Source of the DNA: CAVSWT01 sp963782985
GTDB taxonomy: Bacteria; Bacteroidota; Ignavibacteria; Ignavibacteriales; Ignavibacteriaceae
Assembly (NCBI GenBank): GCA_963782985.1
Contig: CAWALU010000007.1
Location: forward strand, 62,001-126,000
Length of the DNA: 64,000 nucleotides
Direction: 5' to 3'
The translations under genes were made by a program, and so were the position numbers. The notes beneath the pieces are model-generated. The model saw only the letters and a list, made by a program, of their open reading frames with translations, did no database searches and was not told the DNA's origin. Shown here piece after piece: positions 43,881-51,375 of the stretch (positions are counted from its first letter, which is position 1; the number at the start of each line of letters is the position of its first letter).

Positions 43881-45371
43881 TTATTTTCTAACTACTCTTA
43901 AAATTGGATAATCTCTTTTTGCTTTTATCAAATCGCTAAAATATTTGTAGGTAGCCAACCCTATCGTTGAACGCGGCTCCAAAGCTGTAACAATTAAATT
44001 GCTCTGCCATTGTTTTGTTGAAATGAAATAATAATCAGAAGTATTAAAATTTTTCGATAGTTCTTTAATTTCAACTTTTGGATTAATAACAGTATCGCCT
44101 TCAAAATTTATTGAATCAATTTTTGTTATAAAATATTGCTCGATTTTTTCCTCTTTGATATTTAAAGAAGTTTCCAATTTTATACCTTGTCTGCCAGCCC
44201 ATTCAACAACTTTTGTTAAATTTTTGGGGATTAAATATCCTTCCGGTCTTTCAACTTCAAAAATAGGGTTTACAATTGGATGATAATTTTTCACAATAAC
44301 AACGGTGTCTTCATTTGAATAAAGTGAAAGAAGATTTAGCTTTAAAGTATTGCCATTTTTAAAATGATCCATTTGAATTGCAACTTTATCGCCGCTTTTA
44401 TTTTCAATTAATTTTCTTCTTTCTTCATCTACCAGATTTTTTATCTCGACTTTATTCTTATAAATAAATTCGATAAAACCCAGCATCCCCGTTAGCTGAC
44501 CCTCTGCTCTCCTTTTTATATTTTCAATTTCATTTTTCCCGTTCAAACCTTCCTGTATAAATGAAAATGAATTTAAAATTCCAAAGCTTTGTCTCCCATC
44601 GTTAATATCATAAGTGCTGTGCCTTATTAATTCTTTTTCCGGCGGTCCGCCGAGAATATAATTTTGAAATGAAAAACTTTTATCATTTAAATAATTTTTT
44701 ATGAATGGCAAGTAGACATCATTTGAAAAGCCTCTTATCTTGCTCGATACATTTGGATTTGTGGTTGTCCCTACCTGCTCATCAAAATTTTTAATATAAC
44801 CGTAATCAATCCAATCTTCAGAGTAGGGGAAATATTCGTGGACATCCATCGCCGCTTCAAATAAATATTGATTAAAAATTTTATGCAGTCCGGCAGTTTC
44901 CGGCTGAAGCAAAATTAAATGGTCGCGGTTAAGGTCCGCATCGTTTCCATTACGTCTTTTATTTTTTTCACTTCCGTCAGGATTCATTTGCGGAACGATT
45001 GCCAAATCAATTTTATTTAATAAGCTGTCATTAATTCCTTCGGCAAATTTTTTAATGAGTAATAACGCTCCCTCTTTTCCCGAAGGCTCGTTGCCATGCT
45101 GCTGAGCAAAAATTAAAATTTTAATTTTACTTTTATCTTCGCCAAAACTTCCGTTAGAAATTTTAACAATAGGAACAACGCGACCTCCAATTGATTCTGC
45201 AAAATATTCCAACGTTAAATTTGAATTTTCTTTTACAGTTTCATTTAGAAACTCAATCAATTCATTATAGCTTGTCAATTTTTTGAAATCTGCTTTTTCT
45301 AACGGAGTGAGCAGAGATTGCGAATTAACCAATGAAGAAAGAAATAATAAAGCAAGCAATAATAATTTCAT
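43881..45371 (-). CDS. Secreted zinc carboxypeptidase, peptidase family M14 (second copy)
   Basis: 496 residues, Sec signal peptide. Zinc ligands H92 and E95 ('FAQQHGNEPSGKE') and H178 ('MDVHEYFPY'), with 'NPDGSEKNKRRNGNDADLNR' for substrate binding. Its layout matches the M14 gene at 10225 but sequence identity looks low. It is next to the T9SS cyanophycinase-like gene and may trim C-terminal residues from released peptides. Confidence 0.82.
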   Translation of the reverse strand: MKLLLLALLFLSSLVNSQSLLTPLEKADFKKLTSYNELIEFLNETVKENSNLTLEYFAESIGGRVVPIVKISNGSFGEDKSKIKILIFAQQHGNEPSGKEGALLLIKKFAEGINDSLLNKIDLAIVPQMNPDGSEKNKRRNGNDADLNRDHLILLQPETAGLHKIFNQYLFEAAMDVHEYFPYSEDWIDYGYIKNFDEQVGTTTNPNVSSKIRGFSNDVYLPFIKNYLNDKSFSFQNYILGGPPEKELIRHSTYDINDGRQSFGILNSFSFIQEGLNGKNEIENIKRRAEGQLTGMLGFIEFIYKNKVEIKNLVDEERRKLIENKSGDKVAIQMDHFKNGNTLKLNLLSLYSNEDTVVIVKNYHPIVNPIFEVERPEGYLIPKNLTKVVEWAGRQGIKLETSLNIKEEKIEQYFITKIDSINFEGDTVINPKVEIKELSKNFNTSDYYFISTKQWQSNLIVTALEPRSTIGLATYKYFSDLIKAKRDYPILRVVRK

Positions 45372-45404
45372 TTTTAGCCTTCATTTAATTTTTAGTATTA
45401 AAAA

Positions 45405-47483
45405 TCATTTTAGGTAGACCATCTTTTTTGTTTGAATAAAATCTTGTCCCGAACTTGATTCGGGATCTGCAACTCGAAGCTGATAGAAATAAACTCCGCT
45501 TGGCAAGGGCGAATTGCTATTCGCACCTACATTCGTATCGAATACCACCTCATAATTTCCGGCAGGCTTTTCTTCGTTTACAAGTGTAGTAATTTCATTT
45601 CCAAGTATATCATAAACTTTAATTTGGATTAAAGCCTCCCCTTTGGGGAGGTTTGGAGGGGCTGTATATTTAATTTTCGTTGTCGGATTAAAAGGGTTCG
45701 GATAATTCTGCTCTAAATAAATTTCTCTCGGCATAAATTTTTCTTTTCCATTTACATCGGAAACTAAAACAAACTTTTTCTGCTCGATTAAATATTCCAA
45801 ATCATTTTTAGTAGTTAGCGAGTATCTAAGATTATTCATTGCTACAACCTGGCGCGTTCCTCTATTGCCGCTTGCTTTATAGCTTGATGAATCAACATAA
45901 GTAGCGCTTGAAGCATCGACAATAATTAATGGAAACGAGCCTTCCTTTAAAATTCTTTTTTGCGATGAATTTATTTTTATAAGATTTGTTCCATCGTTAA
46001 AAATTCCAATCCTTTTTCTATTCAGCGCCATTCCCCAAAGCAAAGCGCAGGTTCTGTTTTCATAATAATCTGAATCTTCCAAAAGCGAAGGCTGATAAAT
46101 TAAATCTCCAAAAATATTTAAGCCTTTATTGTTTGTCATCTCGCCGTAATATGCTGAATAAACATAGCCGTCAGAATTATCTATAAAATTTTGAGCTGAA
46201 ATTTTTCCCGTATTTCCAAAAAAGAAAATTGGAGTTTTGTTTTTAATTTTATTTTTAAAGGCTTCGCAGGCAAGCGTTGTCGTATCATTTAATAAAGTTA
46301 AATGGTTTAGCTCATCGCCTAAAAAAATAAAGCACGTTGAATTATCAATTAAATCTTTTGCAGTATTTGTATTTAAAGTTGAATCGGAAATGACAAATAC
46401 GCTGTTGTTATAATTATTTGTATTTAAATAATCAGTAACAGTTGAAGCCTGACTTAAATAATTTTGGTCTGTTAAAACTAAAACAGACTGTGAATTAATA
46501 TTCGTTAAAAAATTATTTAGGTTTGAAGAAAGCTGCCCGCTTATTTGATTAGTTCCCGTAAGATAAAAATCGGATTGAGGTAATTGAATAGCTCGCGATG
46601 AATCAACGCTTTTTGCCGACGCTGGAATGAAAGATATTTCTCTTAAATTTAAATCATACTTCCACCCGGCGGTTAATTGATCGCACTTTAAATTTTCAAT
46701 CGTGTAATTATTAGAAACAAAATCGCTGAAAAAACTTTTATCATCTTTTTGAAATATCGCCACGGCACCGGAACCCATAACTTCGCCGATGCCGTTTTTA
46801 TCTATGCAGAAAGCTGTTCTGTCGTCAATTCCAATTCCCAAAATATTTTTTGAAGTTTGAAAATAATAATTGTAAATCATCGGAATTAATCTTGTAAATC
46901 TTGCTCGTTCAATAAAGTGAGTATCGAATAAAACATTGGGGACAAAATTTAAAAAATTGTAATCAAGTTGAACATAATTAGAAAAAGGATTTGAAAGATA
47001 CGCCCTTAAATTTCCCGAGCCATTTTTCGCTGTGAAGTCAACATTACCTAATACAGCGGCGCCAGCGCTGGTTCCGGCAATTACTCCGCCGTTGTTACAA
47101 ACAAACTTTATAGCCTCTTCAGTTTTGGTTCCCTTCCAAAAATTTATATAATTCCATTGATCGCCGCCCTTAATAAAAATTGCGGAAGCGGTGATAAGTT
47201 CATCATAAGTTGATTGACCATCGGCAAGAGAACGGGAATCTATTTTTTTGTTGTAGGCTTCGGAAGCGCCGAAAGATTTAAAGTAATTTGGAATCCACGA
47301 TGTTTCATCATTAACTGAAAGGATAATAATTTTTCCGCTATCGGATTTTTGAACTATCCAAGAATAAGGTTTGTCGCTCCAAGCCTTATAATCTTCCCCG
47401 CCGCCGCCAATCGCGCAAACAAAACCTTGTGGAAAAGTTGATGCGGTAAGTAAAAATAATATTAGCGAAAGATAAATTTTCAA
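45405..47483 (-). CDS. Secreted cyanophycinase-family (S51) serine hydrolase with T9SS sorting domain
   Basis: 692 residues. Signal peptide, then an S51 domain of about 270 residues: 'IFIKGGDQWN' (GGDQ 106-109), nucleophile S139 in 'VIAGTSAGAAVLG', D187-T-H189 with R193, R195 and R198 in 'DTHFIERARFTRL', and 'LGIGIDDRTAF'. These line up with the catalytic serine and the acidic/arginine pocket of cyanophycinase, except that the usual Gln after the Asp is Thr. A 300-residue middle region and a T9SS sorting domain follow, so it acts outside the cell. Three hairpin elements sit in the sorting domain. Polymer substrate is inferred only. Confidence 0.82.
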   Translation of the reverse strand: MKIYLSLILFLLTASTFPQGFVCAIGGGGEDYKAWSDKPYSWIVQKSDSGKIIILSVNDETSWIPNYFKSFGASEAYNKKIDSRSLADGQSTYDELITASAIFIKGGDQWNYINFWKGTKTEEAIKFVCNNGGVIAGTSAGAAVLGNVDFTAKNGSGNLRAYLSNPFSNYVQLDYNFLNFVPNVLFDTHFIERARFTRLIPMIYNYYFQTSKNILGIGIDDRTAFCIDKNGIGEVMGSGAVAIFQKDDKSFFSDFVSNNYTIENLKCDQLTAGWKYDLNLREISFIPASAKSVDSSRAIQLPQSDFYLTGTNQISGQLSSNLNNFLTNINSQSVLVLTDQNYLSQASTVTDYLNTNNYNNSVFVISDSTLNTNTAKDLIDNSTCFIFLGDELNHLTLLNDTTTLACEAFKNKIKNKTPIFFFGNTGKISAQNFIDNSDGYVYSAYYGEMTNNKGLNIFGDLIYQPSLLEDSDYYENRTCALLWGMALNRKRIGIFNDGTNLIKINSSQKRILKEGSFPLIIVDASSATYVDSSSYKASGNRGTRQVVAMNNLRYSLTTKNDLEYLIEQKKFVLVSDVNGKEKFMPREIYLEQNYPNPFNPTTKIKYTAPPNLPKGEALIQIKVYDILGNEITTLVNEEKPAGNYEVVFDTNVGANSNSPLPSGVYFYQLRVADPESSSGQDFIQTKKMVYLK
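45447..45465. repeat. Hairpin element near the end of the S51-T9SS gene
   Basis: TCCCGAA-CTTGA-TTCGGGA, 7-bp perfect stem. It adds 'ADPESSSGQ' into the otherwise conserved 'QLR-DFIQTKKM' end of the sorting domain. No comparable insertion occurs in the other sorting domains here. Confidence 0.75.
45507..45527. repeat. Hairpin element in the S51-T9SS sorting domain (second loop)
   Basis: GGGCGAAT pairs with ATTCGC-A-CC leaving one bulged A. Encodes 'NVGANSNSPLPSG', nearly the same as 'KVGANRNSPLPSG' in the M1 peptidase (12893). Confidence 0.7.
45631..45663. repeat. 33-nt hairpin element in the S51-T9SS sorting domain (first loop)
   Basis: CCTCCCC-TTT-GGGGAGG stem inside a 33-base unit of the same layout as 33171-33203. 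Base changes in one arm are matched in the other, so the stem is kept. Encodes 'PPNLPKGEA' before 'LIQIKVYD'. Confidence 0.8.
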
Positions 47484-47497
47484 ATATAATTATGAGC

Positions 47498-48493
47498 TTA
47501 AAAACTCATCCCCAAAGAAATACGATGAACGCTGGGAAGAATATCGTAAACAGTATATGCATAATCAAAATAAACTGAAGCATCTGAAAAAGGAAGATTA
47601 ACACCGGCGCCAAAATTAAATTTCTCGTCGTCATAATTATAATTGTACCCGCCTCTTAAAAAGAGTCTGTCAAAAAATCCAAACTCAGTTCCCACATTCA
47701 CTCTTTCACGATTATCATTGGGATGAATCGCATCAACGGCTCCTTTTATTTTTATAAAATCAGCTTGATAAATATCGAATCCAATTCCCACTTGAAAATT
47801 TAAAGGAAGCGGATAATCATTTGTCTCAAGCTTAGCGGGCGTTAATCTGCTTAAAGGAAAATTATCATCTTTGCCATAAGTTATATTTAAATCGGGTCCG
47901 TCATATTTAAGGTTGCTTCCAAAATTAGTCATGCTCATGGCAATGGTTAAATTTTGATAATCCAATTTATATTGAGTGCCAATATCAAAAGCAAAACCGT
48001 CGGCGGTTTCATTCCATATTCTTTGATAAACATATTTCGCGGTTAAACCCACGCTGAATTTATCGGTAAGAAATTTTGCATAGGAAATTCCAAGAGCTAA
48101 ATCCTGCGCATCAAAAAATCTTCCCGTGCCGTTGGGATCTTGTTCCGTTGTTATTTCCATTTTATCCGTGCTAAAAATTATAACGCTTGCTGCAAGAACC
48201 CCTGCATCGCCGGTATTGTATGCAACTGAGGCGGCATTTAAATCAAACAAACTGAACCAATCCAAATGAGAAAAATGCGCATCAACACTTTTAACTTTTG
48301 CCAAACCTGCGGGATTCCAAAAAGCAGAGGCGGCATTATCAGTAAGCCCCACAACCGCTCCACCCATAGAAGCGGCTTTTGCATCAATAGGTATTTGTAA
48401 AAACTGCGCGCCGGAAGTTCCAAGATTAGGATTTTGTGCATAGACATTAAAACAGATGAATGCCGTTAAAATTATTTTAAAAATATTTTTCAT
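47498..48493 (-). CDS. PorV/PorQ-family outer-membrane beta-barrel protein
   Basis: 331 residues, signal peptide, then 'LGTSGAQFLQIPIDAKAASM' and 'NAASAFWNPAGLAKVKSVDA', the start shared by PorV/PorQ and FadL-like barrels, ending in an aromatic 'RISLGMSF'. In the T9SS, PorV carries substrates to the sortase at the cell surface; paralogues like this one next to T9SS-substrate genes may be dedicated to them. Located 15 bases before the S51-T9SS gene start, so cotranscribed. Confidence 0.8.
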   Translation of the reverse strand: MKNIFKIILTAFICFNVYAQNPNLGTSGAQFLQIPIDAKAASMGGAVVGLTDNAASAFWNPAGLAKVKSVDAHFSHLDWFSLFDLNAASVAYNTGDAGVLAASVIIFSTDKMEITTEQDPNGTGRFFDAQDLALGISYAKFLTDKFSVGLTAKYVYQRIWNETADGFAFDIGTQYKLDYQNLTIAMSMTNFGSNLKYDGPDLNITYGKDDNFPLSRLTPAKLETNDYPLPLNFQVGIGFDIYQADFIKIKGAVDAIHPNDNRERVNVGTEFGFFDRLFLRGGYNYNYDDEKFNFGAGVNLPFSDASVYFDYAYTVYDILPSVHRISLGMSF

Positions 48494-48535
48494 TTAAACT
48501 CCATAATTTCATTTTATTTTAGGCAAAAATTCTAT

Positions 48536-51310
48536 CTATTTTATTACTGCAAATCTTTCAATATATTTTTTGCCATTCGCTTCAACCACGTATAAATAAA
48601 CGCCCGGAGCGATTTCTCTTCCGCTTTCGGTTCTAAGATCCCACGTTTCAGTTCCGCCCTGTGAATTATGATAAATAGTTTTAACTCTATCTGCGTCGGC
48701 GGTAAAAATATAAATAGTGCATTCCGGCGGAAGATTAATAAATTGAATTTGCCTTAGCGGCTCTCTTCTTAATTCGCCAAACTCCTTTTCATATAAAGAA
48801 GAAACCACATAAGGATTTGGAACAACTTTAATTTTGTTCATCTCCTGCTTTGCTTCTTCGATATTAACGGACGATCCTTGAATAGTAAATTTGTATTTAT
48901 CCTGAATACCCGGCAGAACCGGTTTTTCAACTTCAACAGAAAAAATATTTCCCGCATTAGGCGGAGCGCTTGAGGGAAATTCTATCTCACCTTCAATTCC
49001 GTTAAAAGCAAATGTGGATTGATTTAATAATGAATCAGCGGTTAAAATAATTTCCGAAGCAGAATTTTTTACGCTTAAATTTACAAAGCCCTCATTTGCG
49101 GCATTGAAACCATTGCCATCTATCGAGACTAAATACATATCATTTGTAACAAGCGATTGATCGCTTACGGAAAAATTAATGTTTACATTATCGCTTCCTC
49201 CAACCCGCGAAACACCTTTAATTAAATTAGGAGTGATCAAACTAAAAATAACGCCGTCAGAGGTTGCCTGTGCTTGCTCTACCGAAACCGGGCGGGGATA
49301 TAATACCGTGTCTTGATTATTACTAACGGCATAAGCAGCAAAATTAATTGTTACAATATCTCCTTGCTCAGGTCTTTTCTCCGGAGGGGCATTTACATCA
49401 TCTTCCATAATAATTTTTATACCGTCTGTCGAAATATCAATTGTTCTTCCGCCGTTGGGATAACCAGTTCCAGTTCTTCCAATTAATTCGCCTGTAGTTA
49501 AATTTAAAAGATCATACGACGAGGCGGTTAAAAATTTTACGGCATATTTATACGGTTTTGTTTTGGATGAATCAGTTATTGAGATATTAACTTTTGTTTC
49601 CAGATCTCCGGCTTCTTTTTTTGATATATATGTAAAGCCAATTTTGTACTCGTTACCTTTAAGCGCTTCATTATCAGTAGGATTTACATTTAAAATAAAA
49701 TTTGAAGACCCGCTTCCGTAATGTATCGCGTCAACTGCCGAAACAGGGCTTCTCCCGATTGCCGATGATCTTGGAATAACTGAAACAGTGTTTATTGCAT
49801 CAAGATTATTCCCAATTGAACTTTCAAGACTTTCAATTTGTTCATCTCCTCTGTCATACGCTGTAATAGAATACCAATAATCAAAACCATTAATAACTGT
49901 TGTATCTGTGTAACTATATTGCAGACCGGTATTAGATCCTACAGAATTTACAATATCAAAATCTGCTATTTCGTTCCATGATTTACCATTGTCATTGCTT
50001 CTATAAATTCTATAGCCTTCAAAATCTAAATTGCCAGTAAAATTATCTATGCTTTTTTCTGAGGCGTCATTCCAAAAAAGAATTGCTTTTGAATCTCCAG
50101 CAGTTCCGCTTAGAGTAGGTCTAACGGGCGGCTTGGGCAATTCAAAATTTGCGTTAATAGTGTTTTGCGCTTGATCGCAAAAAGACAGCATCTCTTGAAG
50201 AGTTTCCCCAGCCACAATTGCGGTTATAAATGTAAGAGTATCTCCGGGGTTTAATTCATAAGGTCCTGAAGCAGAGTTCGCTAAAATATCTAATCCGCTT
50301 TCAGGGATAGTTGAAGGATCATCATAATGTAAACTTGTATTTGAACCTAAATGAAAATACTTGCCCCCCAATGATGATTTATAAAGTCCGGGCGTGCTTG
50401 CCATAATTCCATATTGAACAGAATCAATATCAAAATCATCATCATAAATATTGTAGTGCATATCGGTAACGCCAAGCTCAACTCCGTTTACAGTTGGAGT
50501 TTTAAGAAATGCAAAGCCCATAAATCCCGTTTTGCCGCCGGGCCACTCGCTGGAAACTCCTTTATCATAGAAATAGGTTAAGTTTCTTACTTTATCAAAG
50601 CCTACTCTATCATCCGTGTATTCGGCAGCGCCTCCGCTTATATTACCAATATCGCAATCCTGGTACAAATCAAAATAAACATCTTTCAGATTTTTGTTCC
50701 CAATATTTATTACATCAAATTTGAAGAAAATAATATTCCTCGCGAACTTTACTCCGTAAGCGTAGCCGGTTTGAGCAATAAGAATTCCAAGTTTTTCAAC
50801 TGTGTTATTGCTATCGCTGTAAACGCAGTAGCTGTCCTGGTCCGATTTTATTACCGGGTTTCCATTAGCGTCTTTTATAGGCCAGCCCAGCTTTGGATCC
50901 CAAGTATTTGGATCGTCGCTAAAAGCAATTTTTGCTGAATCGGTATTATGATAACCGCCCACCGCTTCCCATTCTTCATCGTCTGTGTATCTTCCCTGCA
51001 CTACGTTTCCGGGAATACCTACCATAGCATTCAGCCTATAAATATAATGTTTGCCGCTGTTGATAGGGAATTCGCCTGAAGGCCCTTGTGAAATTCTTCT
51101 TGGATAAAGTTTTCCTCTATTTTCAAAAAACAAACCGATGTTGCTGGCATTGTGCGTTCCGCCGGCGCGGTCAATAATTGCAAAAGTTTTTTCGAGAGGA
51201 TAAGCGTCTCTATCTTTATACTTATCTTTTAATTTTTGTTGCGCTAGCGCTGAAGAAAAAATTATCAGCGTAATAAAAAGTAATGAAGTAATTTTTTTTA
51301 TTGTAATCAT
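48536..51310 (-). CDS. Large secreted protein with fibronectin-type region and C-terminal sorting-like domain
   Basis: 924 residues with a signal peptide ('LLFITLIIFSSALAQ'). A fibronectin-III-like region is near residues 395-500 ('KAILFWNDASEKSIDNFTGN', 'FEGYRIYRSNDNGKSWNEI'). The end 'REIAPGVYLYVVEANGKKYI' plus 'ERFAVIK' is a sorting-domain variant. Related proteins are common next to a TonB receptor and PorV-like protein in Ignavibacteria. Function unknown; likely a surface binding or scaffold protein. Confidence 0.7.
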   Translation of the reverse strand: MITIKKITSLLFITLIIFSSALAQQKLKDKYKDRDAYPLEKTFAIIDRAGGTHNASNIGLFFENRGKLYPRRISQGPSGEFPINSGKHYIYRLNAMVGIPGNVVQGRYTDDEEWEAVGGYHNTDSAKIAFSDDPNTWDPKLGWPIKDANGNPVIKSDQDSYCVYSDSNNTVEKLGILIAQTGYAYGVKFARNIIFFKFDVINIGNKNLKDVYFDLYQDCDIGNISGGAAEYTDDRVGFDKVRNLTYFYDKGVSSEWPGGKTGFMGFAFLKTPTVNGVELGVTDMHYNIYDDDFDIDSVQYGIMASTPGLYKSSLGGKYFHLGSNTSLHYDDPSTIPESGLDILANSASGPYELNPGDTLTFITAIVAGETLQEMLSFCDQAQNTINANFELPKPPVRPTLSGTAGDSKAILFWNDASEKSIDNFTGNLDFEGYRIYRSNDNGKSWNEIADFDIVNSVGSNTGLQYSYTDTTVINGFDYWYSITAYDRGDEQIESLESSIGNNLDAINTVSVIPRSSAIGRSPVSAVDAIHYGSGSSNFILNVNPTDNEALKGNEYKIGFTYISKKEAGDLETKVNISITDSSKTKPYKYAVKFLTASSYDLLNLTTGELIGRTGTGYPNGGRTIDISTDGIKIIMEDDVNAPPEKRPEQGDIVTINFAAYAVSNNQDTVLYPRPVSVEQAQATSDGVIFSLITPNLIKGVSRVGGSDNVNINFSVSDQSLVTNDMYLVSIDGNGFNAANEGFVNLSVKNSASEIILTADSLLNQSTFAFNGIEGEIEFPSSAPPNAGNIFSVEVEKPVLPGIQDKYKFTIQGSSVNIEEAKQEMNKIKVVPNPYVVSSLYEKEFGELRREPLRQIQFINLPPECTIYIFTADADRVKTIYHNSQGGTETWDLRTESGREIAPGVYLYVVEANGKKYIERFAVIK

Positions 51311-51375
51311 TTGTCTGCCGTTATTTTCATTTTTTACTTTGAATTTTACTTTTCAAATTTTATTTACATGTAACT

